Part shown: positions 57,147 to 64,000 of the stretch, one piece after another
How positions within the stretch are numbered: the stretch's first letter is position 1
How the letters are laid out: each line of letters opens with the position of its first letter
Assembly (NCBI GenBank): GCA_965198285.1
Contig: OZ240251.1
Location: 1,488,001 to 1,552,000, forward strand
Direction: 5' to 3'
From: UBA11872 sp965198285
GTDB taxonomy: Bacteria; Chloroflexota; UBA11872
Length of the DNA: 64,000 nt
Made by a program: the position numbers and the translations under genes
Notes under the pieces: model-generated
What the model saw: only the letters and a program-made list of their open reading frames with translations
What the model was told of the DNA's origin: nothing
Database searches by the model: none

Positions 57147-58494
57147 GGGCAGCTCCGGCGGGTCCGGTCCGGCGGCTCAGGTTGCGGTTGGCGCGGCGCT
57201 GGTTGCGATCGTGGGACGGCCCAACGTGGGCAAGTCCACGCTATTCAATCGCCTGATGGGCTCGCGCGTGGCCGTGGTGGCCGACGAACCGGGGACGACC
57301 CGGGACCGGATCTACGGCGAGATCGAGTGGCGTGGGCAGGGCCTGGCCATCGTGGATACGGCGGGCATCGCCTGGCGCGACCCGGCGCCGGTGGCGGCGC
57401 ACGCCGAAGCGCAGGCGCGCCTGGCGGCGGCGGAGGCGGACCTGGCGCTGATCGTGACGGATGCGACGACCGGTCCGACCGAATTGGACGGCCGGGTGGC
57501 GCGCGAGGTGCTGCGGGCGGGACGGGCGCACCTGTTGGTGGTCAACAAGGTGGACGCGCCGCAGCATCGGGAGCGCGTACCCGAGTTCTATGCGCTGGGA
57601 CTGGGCGATCCCATCGCCATCTCGGCGATGCACGGGACGGCGACCGGCGATTTGCTTGACGCGATTTCCGAACGTCTTCCTGGCACGGATTACCGGGCGG
57701 TGGCCGACACGCGGCCGCGGATCGCCATTGTGGGACGGCCGAACGTCGGCAAGTCCTCGTTGCTGAACGCGCTGCTGGGCGAAGCGCGTGCGCTGGTGCA
57801 CGACGCGCCCGGGACGACGCGGGACAGCGTGGACACGCTGGTGGAATGGGAAGGCAACGAAATCTGGCTGGTGGATACGGCCGGCATCCGCCGCCGCGGC
57901 CACATATCGCGCGGCATCGAGCAGCACAGCGTGCTGCGGGCGATGCGCTCGATGCAGCACGCGGACGTGGGGGTGGTGGTGATTGACGCGCATGAAGGCC
58001 CGACCGCGCAGGACGCGCACGTGGCCGGATTTGTGCTGGACGCCGGCAAGGGTGTGACCGTGGCGGCGAACAAGTGGGACCTGGTGCGAGGCAAGGAGGA
58101 GGTGGCGCGGGTGGAGCACCATCTGGCGCGCATCTTCCACTTCCTGCCGCAAAGTCCGCTGGCGCGGATTTCGGCAAAGACGGGACGCAACCTGGATCAC
58201 GTGCTGCCGATGGCGCTGGAGATTCACCGAACGCGGGCGCAACGCATTCCGACCTCGCGGCTGAACGCCTTCCTGCGCGCATGGGTGGGGCGTCGGGATC
58301 TGCCGTCGCGGCGCGGACGCGCGGCCCGGTTCAAGTACGCCACCCAGACGGGAACCGCGCCGCCGGAGTTCACGCTGTTCTTTTCGAACCCCGAGCACGT
58401 GCACCGCAGTTACGCGCGGTATCTGGAGAACGGATTGCGGCAGGAGTTCGGGTTTGACGGCACGCCGGTGCGGCTGAGTTTGCGGGCGTCCTGA
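57139..58494 (+). CDS. der: Ribosome biogenesis GTPase Der (EngA)
   Basis: The 451-aa protein has two tandem GTPase domains: GRPNVGKST (26-34) and GRPNVGKSS (about 198-206), each with DTAGI and NKVD/NKWD motifs, and a C-terminal KH-like domain. Der is needed for 50S assembly. The ATG at 57139 gives the normal N-terminus; the open frame before it overlaps plsC and is unlike Der. Confidence 0.97.
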   Translation: MAKGSSGGSGPAAQVAVGAALVAIVGRPNVGKSTLFNRLMGSRVAVVADEPGTTRDRIYGEIEWRGQGLAIVDTAGIAWRDPAPVAAHAEAQARLAAAEADLALIVTDATTGPTELDGRVAREVLRAGRAHLLVVNKVDAPQHRERVPEFYALGLGDPIAISAMHGTATGDLLDAISERLPGTDYRAVADTRPRIAIVGRPNVGKSSLLNALLGEARALVHDAPGTTRDSVDTLVEWEGNEIWLVDTAGIRRRGHISRGIEQHSVLRAMRSMQHADVGVVVIDAHEGPTAQDAHVAGFVLDAGKGVTVAANKWDLVRGKEEVARVEHHLARIFHFLPQSPLARISAKTGRNLDHVLPMALEIHRTRAQRIPTSRLNAFLRAWVGRRDLPSRRGRAARFKYATQTGTAPPEFTLFFSNPEHVHRSYARYLENGLRQEFGFDGTPVRLSLRAS

Positions 58495-58572
58495 GGCGAG
58501 CTTTACTGGTTTGACAGCGGCGCGGGTCGCGCGGAAGCTGGCGGAGTACCGTCGAGTTGTGGTGCGCTCCCG

Positions 58573-59241
58573 GTGACAACCGTCCAAGCCGTGCAGGTTG
58601 TTGGCCTTGTTCTCGGCGCGTACCTGCTGGGGGCGGTGCCGATGGGGTGGCTGGTGTGCCGCGTCGGCTTCGGGGTGAACATCTTCGAGCACGGCAGCCA
58701 GCGCTCGGGCGCGACCAACGTGTATCGCACGGTGGGTCGCGGCGCGGCGGTGATCGTGTTCGTGGGCGACACGCTGAAGGGCTTTGTCCCGACGTTGCTG
58801 GCCCGCCTGTTGGTTGGCGACTTGCAGTTGGTGCCCCTGATCGTGGCCGTGGTGGCCACCATGGGGCATAACTGGTCGATTTTTATCGGTCTGCGCGGCG
58901 GACGCGGGGTGGCGACAAGCTGGGGGGCCGTGATGGCCGTGGCGCCGCTGGCCGCGGTGATTGGCATGCCGATGGGTGTCGCGACCATCGCCATCGGCCG
59001 CTACGTCTCCCTGGGCTCGCTGGCCGGCGCGCTTGGGTTTCTGGTGGGGGCCATTGCGTTCTACGCGCTTGGCCTGGGCATTACCGGATTCCACGTGACG
59101 CTGACTGCGATCTTTGTGGTGTTCCTCACCACGCAGCATCTGGACAATCTGCAGCGCTTGTTTACCGGCAGGGAGCGCCGCCTAGCGCCATGGCCGGAAC
59201 TGATGGGAAGCCGCGGCCCGGGCGACCACGGCAGGGACTGA
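58573..59241 (+). CDS. plsY: Acyl-phosphate glycerol-3-phosphate acyltransferase
   Basis: A 222-aa membrane enzyme with the conserved GSQRSGATNVYRTVG loop, GDTLKGFVPTLL, and GHNWSIFIGLRGGRGVATS. PlsY adds the first acyl chain to glycerol-3-phosphate using acyl-phosphate. The GTG start is 78 bp after der; the next gene, recX, follows by 13 bp. No plsX is in the window. Confidence 0.96.
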   Translation: MTTVQAVQVVGLVLGAYLLGAVPMGWLVCRVGFGVNIFEHGSQRSGATNVYRTVGRGAAVIVFVGDTLKGFVPTLLARLLVGDLQLVPLIVAVVATMGHNWSIFIGLRGGRGVATSWGAVMAVAPLAAVIGMPMGVATIAIGRYVSLGSLAGALGFLVGAIAFYALGLGITGFHVTLTAIFVVFLTTQHLDNLQRLFTGRERRLAPWPELMGSRGPGDHGRD

Positions 59242-59254
59242 CCCCGCGCCATAG

Positions 59255-59740
59255 ATGGCGGACCGTCGCGGCGCGCGTTCCGAACCTCTGGCTCTCGCGT
59301 TGCGTTTTCTGGCGTCGCGGTCGCGCTCTGAAGCGGAGGTGCGTGAGCGCCTGGCCTCGCGCGGGGTTGACGCTCAGGACATCGAGGGCGTGCTGGAGCG
59401 CCTGCGGGAACTCGGCTACGTGAACGACGCCGACTTCGCGGCGGCGGTGATCCGCGCGCGTACCCAGAGGCGAGCGCGTGGACGGCGACTGGTGGCGGAG
59501 GAGTTGCGAGCCAAGGGTGTCGACGAGGACGAGGCCGAATCCGTGCTGAACGCGTGCTATGGGGACGAGCTGGCGGTGGCGCGGCCGGTGGCTGAACGGC
59601 AGGCCCGCCGGTTGCAGGGGCGCGGGTTTGCGGAATTCCGGCAGCGCTTAGGCGCGTTTCTAGTGCGGCGGGGTTTCGAACATGCCACCGCTGAATCGCT
59701 GGTGACGGAGCTCTGGGAGACCTACGGCGCGCCGGACTGA
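59255..59740 (+). CDS. recX: Regulatory protein RecX
   Basis: The 161-aa protein consists of three-helix RecX repeats with RSEAEVRERLASRG, RELGYVNDADFAAAVI and EELRAKGVDEDEAESVL. RecX limits RecA filament growth. No recA lies beside it in the window. It converges on the nnr gene and overlaps it by 19 bp. Confidence 0.92.
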   Translation: MADRRGARSEPLALALRFLASRSRSEAEVRERLASRGVDAQDIEGVLERLRELGYVNDADFAAAVIRARTQRRARGRRLVAEELRAKGVDEDEAESVLNACYGDELAVARPVAERQARRLQGRGFAEFRQRLGAFLVRRGFEHATAESLVTELWETYGAPD

Positions 59741-61323
59741 CGCCAGCGGCGGCGTCTGCGCCACGGTCCGCGGCGAGGACGCGCGCGCCGGAGGTTGACC
59801 GCCGCGCCTAGCGCAGCCGCGACCTGTTCCATGGGTACGCCGCGGTCGTCGCGACCACCGGCGATGCGGGCCGCGCGGCTGTGGAGCCAGACGCCGAGGC
59901 GGGCCGCATCGATAGCCGGCAGGCCTTGTGCCAGCAACGAGGCGATGGCGCCCGCGAGCACGTCACCAGAGCCGGCGGCGGCCAGGGCCGGGTTTGGCCG
60001 AGCAAGGATCCACACGCGCTGGCCGGCGCAGACAAAGGTTGGGGAGCCCTTGGCCACGACGACGGCACGTGATCCGGCGGCCAGGTTCCTGGCCGCCGAG
60101 AGGCGTTGGCGGCCTTCGGGCGGCGCAGTCAGGCGAAGGAGCCGCGCCAGTTCGCCGGGATGCGGGGTAAGGACGATTCCGGGGCCAAGCGTTTCGAGCA
60201 GGTCGGGTCGGTCGGCCAAGGCGTTAAGGCCGTCGGCGTCGATGACCTTGGGGGCGTCCGGCAGCTTGTCCAGCAGGCCGTAGACGAGTGCGTCGGTGGC
60301 GTCGCCGCGTCCCAGGCCGGGGCCTACCAGCAAGGCGGTGGGAGGGGCGAGCGCCGACAGAACTTCACTGGCGGTGGCGGCCGCTTGGCCGTCGGGTGAC
60401 GCCGGAAGAGGGATGAAGGTGGCGGCGGGCGCACAGACGGCGGCGGCGGCGCAGGCCGGTTCGACGGATGCGAGGGTGACGAGACCGGCGCCGGCGCGTA
60501 ACGCAGCAACGGTTGCCAAGGCGGCCGCTCCACGGTAGCGGGCGGAGCCGGCGACGACGGCCAGACGGCCGAAGGTGCCCTTGTGGCCGTTGAGCAGACG
60601 TGTGGGCAGCAGGCGACGAGCACTGCGGGCGTCGATGAGGGCGGTCTTGATCGGCGCGTAGGCCGCGGCTGGAAGGCCGATGTCGAGCGCAATCTGCCGA
60701 CCGGCGAACTCGATGGCCGGGTGCAGCAGGGCGCCGAGCTTCACGGGACCTGTGGCCAGCGTGAGGTGGGCGCTAAAGGTGGATGGGTCGACGGCGCCGG
60801 TATCCGCGTCGATACCGCTGGGGATGTCGATGGCAATACGGGTCTGTTCGGGCACTGTGGGCAGTCTGGCCAGGATGTCGGCAACGGGACCACGCAGCGG
60901 CGGGCTACTGCCGATGCCAAGGAGTCCGTCCAACAGGCAGGTCGCCTGACGGATGTCGTGGGTGAGCGGGCGGGGATCACCGGTCCAGACGCGCCAGCGC
61001 ACGCCGCGTGCGGTTGCGGCGGCGACCAGCGGGTCGTCGGGACGCTCGCGGGAGACCCAGGCCGTCACTCGTGCGCCGGTGGCGGCGAGGCGGGCGGCGG
61101 CGATGAGCGCGTCGCCGCCGTTATCACCTGGGCCAACGAGCACGACGACGGACCGGCCGCCCACGGAGCCTGTGCGCCGCAGGATCGCGGCGGCGATGGC
61201 CTGGCCGGCGTTCTGCATGAGGTTGACGCCGGGGGGCGCCTGGGCTTCCAGCGCCCGCATTTGGGCCGCGTCGACCACGCGGTCGAACGCCGCACCGCGA
61301 CCCGCGCTGTGCGCCCCGATCAC
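59722..61323 (-). CDS. nnr: Bifunctional NAD(P)H-hydrate epimerase / ADP- (or ATP-) dependent NAD(P)H-hydrate dehydratase
   Basis: The 533-aa protein repairs hydrated NAD(P)H. The N-terminal epimerase domain has VLVGPGDNGGDALIAAARLA and IAIDIPSGIDADTG; the C-terminal dehydratase domain has GTFGRLAVVAGSARYRGAAA, ILTPHPGELARLL-like PHPGEL and GSGDVLAGAIASL. It starts 5 bp downstream of the acpS stop on the same strand. It ends in a basic low-complexity tail. Confidence 0.94.
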   Translation of the reverse strand: MIGAHSAGRGAAFDRVVDAAQMRALEAQAPPGVNLMQNAGQAIAAAILRRTGSVGGRSVVVLVGPGDNGGDALIAAARLAATGARVTAWVSRERPDDPLVAAATARGVRWRVWTGDPRPLTHDIRQATCLLDGLLGIGSSPPLRGPVADILARLPTVPEQTRIAIDIPSGIDADTGAVDPSTFSAHLTLATGPVKLGALLHPAIEFAGRQIALDIGLPAAAYAPIKTALIDARSARRLLPTRLLNGHKGTFGRLAVVAGSARYRGAAALATVAALRAGAGLVTLASVEPACAAAAVCAPAATFIPLPASPDGQAAATASEVLSALAPPTALLVGPGLGRGDATDALVYGLLDKLPDAPKVIDADGLNALADRPDLLETLGPGIVLTPHPGELARLLRLTAPPEGRQRLSAARNLAAGSRAVVVAKGSPTFVCAGQRVWILARPNPALAAAGSGDVLAGAIASLLAQGLPAIDAARLGVWLHSRAARIAGGRDDRGVPMEQVAAALGAAVNLRRARPRRGPWRRRRRWRQSGAP

Positions 61324-61328
61324 GGTGG

Positions 61329-61712
61329 TCAGTCCGCGGTTGCGACCACGAAGGCGATGGCGAGTTCGCGGCTGTGCGTGAGGCTGATTTCGAAGGCCGT
61401 CAGGCCCAATTCACTGGCGCGGGCGGCGGCGGCGCCATGGAGATGCACGGTGGGTTTGCCGCGACGGTCGTTCAGGACTTCGAGCTCGCGCCAGAGCACG
61501 CCGCGCATGCCGGTGCCGAGCGCCTTGGAAATGGCTTCCTTGCCGGCGAACCTGGCGGCCAGTTCTTCGGCTCGGCCACGGCAGTACCGCTGTTCGCGCT
61601 CGGTGTAGATGCGGCGAAGGAAGCGTTCGCCGAAGCGGTTCAGCGCAGCTTGGATGCGGGCGATTTCGATGGCGTCGACGCCAGCGGTGAGGCGGCGGCC
61701 GGTGGAGCTAAT
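61329..61712 (-). CDS. acpS: Holo-[acyl-carrier-protein] synthase
   Basis: AcpS transfers 4'-phosphopantetheine to ACP. The Mg2+-binding motif is GVDAIEIARI (D13, E16), followed by RFAGKEAISKALGTG and ISLTHSRELAIAFV. No ATG, GTG or TTG lies in frame between the domain and an ATG at 61943, which is inside the upstream gene's frame. The best-placed start is ATT at 61712, overlapping the upstream TAG (TATTAG), giving 127 aa, the usual AcpS length. A start at 61943 would add 77 residues of proline/serine-rich non-AcpS sequence. Confidence 0.85.
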   Translation of the reverse strand: MSSTGRRLTAGVDAIEIARIQAALNRFGERFLRRIYTEREQRYCRGRAEELAARFAGKEAISKALGTGMRGVLWRELEVLNDRRGKPTVHLHGAAAARASELGLTAFEISLTHSRELAIAFVVATAD

Positions 61713-62949
61713 AGCCGGTGAGTTCCACGCGCCGGACGGCTGAACGGTATTCCCAGCCGCTGCCGAGGACTTCGATTCGACGCAGCCGGACGGGGGCAGG
61801 CCGGATTTCCTGCAAGAGGGTGGGCTGGTCGAAGGTGATCCACTCGCCGGCGGGGATTTCGCGCCCGAGCTTGACGCTGAGCCCGGCGTCGTTCTGGTGG
61901 TAGAAGCCGGTGGCCCAGATCTGCTCGCGGCCGTCGGCATCAAGGTAGGTGAGGCGCAGCATCAAGGGGTACTCGGTGCCCGCGGTGCCGCCGCCGGACA
62001 GGCTCTGCTGATCGGCGCGGACATCGGTGCGGAGGCGCAGATTGACATAATCGCGAACATCGCGGTCGAGATCCTGCACGATGCCGCTCTCACCGTGGCG
62101 GTCGGTGGTTCCATCCGGCGTGCGGCGCTCAAACCACACGGCGTCGGACTGCGCGTTGACGGTGCCGGCGGTTCCGGCTTCCGTCACGACGAAGATGTTC
62201 CAGGCCGAGCCGTCGGCCAGACGCTCGAGGAGGGGGTCGCCCAGAAGGTCGCGTTCGAGTGGAAGCGGTCCGGTGATGCTTCCACCGGGTCTGAGAACGA
62301 AACGTCGACCGGCCGGCGCCTCTACGACGTGACTACCTAGCCAGACCAGTGCCGTGCCCTGCCGAACGCTGAGATGCACGGTTCCGTCCGGCTCCATCTC
62401 AATGCGGTAGGTGCCTTCACTCAGGTCCAACCGGCCCTGGCCGGCGAGGACGCTGATGCGGCGATCAGGGGCGGCCGGGTGCAACGCCACGCCGATCTGT
62501 ACGCGCCCCTGGAATAGTCGAAAGACGCTGTCTTGCAAGGCAGGGTTGAAGCGGCCGTACCGCATGCGCTGCACGGCGAGTTCCGTGTCGTTGTACAGCA
62601 GCACCGTGGAGCCTTCGCGGGTGCGCAGGAAGGCGCGGGAGCGGTCATCGGTGCGGAGGCGCGTGCCTTCGGCCAGATCGATCGGCGCGGCCATGCCCTG
62701 CCAGGTGGCGGTAGCCGGCGGCTGGACCAGGACGGTTCCTTCGAGCGCCGTGGCCGAAAAGGGACGCGATTCGCTGACGCCGCTGAACAGGGCGCCAAAG
62801 CCTTGGGGTACATACAGGATGGTCACGACCAGCAGGGCCAAGGCGACGAGCAGCGACACCCAGCCGAACACCTGCATCCCACGGTGACGCTCACGCGCCG
62901 GGATTACGGCCGCGCGCGTGTGCGTGCGGGACTCCGGGAGGTGTTGCAT
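61708..62949 (-). CDS. FecR-like membrane-anchored protein
   Basis: From the ATG at 62949 the 413-aa product has a basic N-terminus and one membrane segment (MQVFGWVSLLVALALLVVTI). The outer part begins ALEGTVLVQPPAT and TRLRTDDRSRAFLRTREGST, a FecR-like pattern, and SRVGRQGTALVW-like strands follow (DGTVHLSVRQGTALVW). The C-terminal half is a second beta-rich region of unknown type. It could sense or shape an extracellular signal; no sigma factor is adjacent. It is 10 bp after acyP. Confidence 0.65.
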   Translation of the reverse strand: MQHLPESRTHTRAAVIPARERHRGMQVFGWVSLLVALALLVVTILYVPQGFGALFSGVSESRPFSATALEGTVLVQPPATATWQGMAAPIDLAEGTRLRTDDRSRAFLRTREGSTVLLYNDTELAVQRMRYGRFNPALQDSVFRLFQGRVQIGVALHPAAPDRRISVLAGQGRLDLSEGTYRIEMEPDGTVHLSVRQGTALVWLGSHVVEAPAGRRFVLRPGGSITGPLPLERDLLGDPLLERLADGSAWNIFVVTEAGTAGTVNAQSDAVWFERRTPDGTTDRHGESGIVQDLDRDVRDYVNLRLRTDVRADQQSLSGGGTAGTEYPLMLRLTYLDADGREQIWATGFYHQNDAGLSVKLGREIPAGEWITFDQPTLLQEIRPAPVRLRRIEVLGSGWEYRSAVRRVELTGY

Positions 62950-62959
62950 CACCTGACCC

Positions 62960-63256
62960 TTATGCGCGAATCGCGAATGCCGGCAAGTCGCCGGCGGGCG
63001 CCGACCACGCCACAGTAACGGATTCGACGACTGCAAGCGGCGGGCCAGCGTGCAACGCGCGGATGAGGGCGTCCAGCGCCGGGCGCGGGCCCTGGGCTAT
63101 TATTTCGACGCGCCGACTGTTTGGCAGGTTGCTGACGTGGCCGCGCAGCCCGAGTCGTTGACCCGTGCGGGCGACGAAGTAGCGGAAGCCGACACCCTGC
63201 ACGCGGCCGCGGACCGTTGCGTGCAGGCGTTGGGGGCATTCGGCTTGAGCCACCAC
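62960..63256 (-). CDS. acyP: Acylphosphatase
   Basis: A 98-aa enzyme hydrolysing acyl phosphates. The phosphate-binding loop is GRVQGVGFRYF with catalytic R25, and N43 is in GHVSNLPNSRRVEI. The start is 1 bp after the ruvB stop codon, so the two are probably co-transcribed. Confidence 0.93.
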   Translation of the reverse strand: MVAQAECPQRLHATVRGRVQGVGFRYFVARTGQRLGLRGHVSNLPNSRRVEIIAQGPRPALDALIRALHAGPPLAVVESVTVAWSAPAGDLPAFAIRA

Positions 63257-63257
63257 G

Positions 63258-64000
63258 TCAGAGGAGCGCGGCCTGTTCGGGCGACGCGCGGGGCGGTTCG
63301 CGGTTGAGGTGTTCGTAGGCCAGGCGCGTGACGACGCGCCCGCGGGGGGTGCGGGCTATGAAGCCAGCCTGCAGCAGGAAGGGTTCGTAGTAGGACTCGA
63401 GGGTCGGGACGTCCTCAGCCAGGGTGGCCGCGAGGGCCTGGAGACCGGCGGGGCCGCCGTTGAAAGCGTCCATGAGGGTGGTGAGGATGCGACGATCCAT
63501 GGCGTCGAGGCCGTGGTCGTCGACGTCCAGTTCGGCGAGCGCCTCAGCGGCCACGGCGTCGGTGATGATGCCGTCGGCCTCGACTTCGGCGAAGTCGCGG
63601 ACACGTCGTAGCAGGCGGTTGCAGACGCGGGCGGTGCCGCGTGAGCGCCGCGCGATGGCCAGGGCGCCAGCGTCGGTGATGGTGACGCCGAGGATGTCGG
63701 CGGAGCGCTGGACGATTCGGGCGCATTCCTCGGCGCTGTAGAACTCGAGGCGGTGGACGGAGCCGAAGCGGTCACGGAGGGCCGAAGTGAGCGAGCCGGC
63801 GCTGGTGGTGGCGCCGATTACGGTGAAGTGGGGCAGGGCCAGTCGATAGGTTCGGGCGTTGGCCTTGCCGCCGCCGACCACGATGTCCAGGGCGAAATCT
63901 TCCATGGCGGGGTAGAGGATTTCCTCGACGGTTTTGCCCAGCCGGTGGATTTCATCGATGAAGAGAACTTCAGCGGCGTCCAGGCTGCTGAGGGTGGCGG
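63258..64000 (-). CDS. ruvB: Holliday junction ATP-dependent DNA helicase RuvB (partial, 5' end outside)
   Basis: The visible 247 codons run from just before Walker B (LFIDEIHRL) to the C-terminus. LPHFTVIGATTSAGSLTSAL contains sensor 1 and the RuvA-contact region, LRDRFG and the AAA+ lid follow, and the winged-helix end has GFIARTPRGRVVTRLAYEHL. The ATG at 63905 is internal. It heads the run ruvB-acyP-FecR-like-acpS-nnr, as in other Chloroflexota and Gram-positive genomes where ruvB is clustered with housekeeping genes. Confidence 0.97.
   Translation of the reverse strand, partial: ATLSSLDAAEVLFIDEIHRLGKTVEEILYPAMEDFALDIVVGGGKANARTYRLALPHFTVIGATTSAGSLTSALRDRFGSVHRLEFYSAEECARIVQRSADILGVTITDAGALAIARRSRGTARVCNRLLRRVRDFAEVEADGIITDAVAAEALAELDVDDHGLDAMDRRILTTLMDAFNGGPAGLQALAATLAEDVPTLESYYEPFLLQAGFIARTPRGRVVTRLAYEHLNREPPRASPEQAALL

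Overview
The window is GC-rich bacterial chromosome with mostly ordinary, tightly packed genes on both strands. The gene set (a SufCBD-Rieske-SU operon with no iscA, thyX, kamA, a SpoIID-like protein with tandem FGYPIS-type repeats, long PTPTP linkers after a lipobox, a MacB-like exporter) suggests a Chloroflexota lineage, perhaps SAR202/Dehalococcoidia-like. That is inference: there is no rRNA and no tRNA was seen to confirm it.

1-20 kb holds the 3' part of a molybdate operon (modA tail, modB, modC), an inositol-monophosphatase-family enzyme, an M81 (MlrC-like) peptidase, a small membrane protein, an ankyrin-repeat protein, two SDR dehydrogenases, a secreted lipoprotein sugar dehydrogenase, a NYN nuclease, a PhyH dioxygenase, two GNATs, tag, a VOC protein, a HicB/HicA-like pair, a SAF-domain oxidoreductase and uvrA.

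20-28 kb is the accessory core. A single minus-strand run reads mod (type III-like adenine methyltransferase), a TIR-domain protein of the CBASS/Pycsar effector type, a broken MNT fragment, an MNT protein with a degenerate active site, a HEPN (HepT) protein and res (helicase-nuclease). HEPN, MNT and TIR sit inside a restriction-modification pair, with low-GC blocks in the TIR gene and in the specificity region of mod. Palindromic and tandem repeats lie on both sides. I regard this as the most interesting system in the window.

28-48 kb: an unrecognised protein with a HYT motif, a zinc alcohol dehydrogenase, a glycerophosphodiesterase, a Met8-like precorrin-2 dehydrogenase, an ATP-grasp-like protein, a four-gene MacB-type export system (lipoprotein adaptor, permease, two ATPases, one with an AbrB-like tail), an MFS transporter and the suf operon.

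48-64 kb: lysine 2,3-aminomutase, thyX, a permuted SpoIID protein, a ThDP enzyme, two tandem small membrane paralogues, then the housekeeping run cmk-plsC-der-plsY-recX facing the converging run ruvB-acyP-FecR-like-acpS-nnr.

Two larger-scale signals: a family of three ~26-bp hairpins whose stems differ but whose flanks and centre are conserved, and an apparent strand-asymmetry switch (C-rich top strand before about 30 kb, mostly G-rich after about 33 kb).
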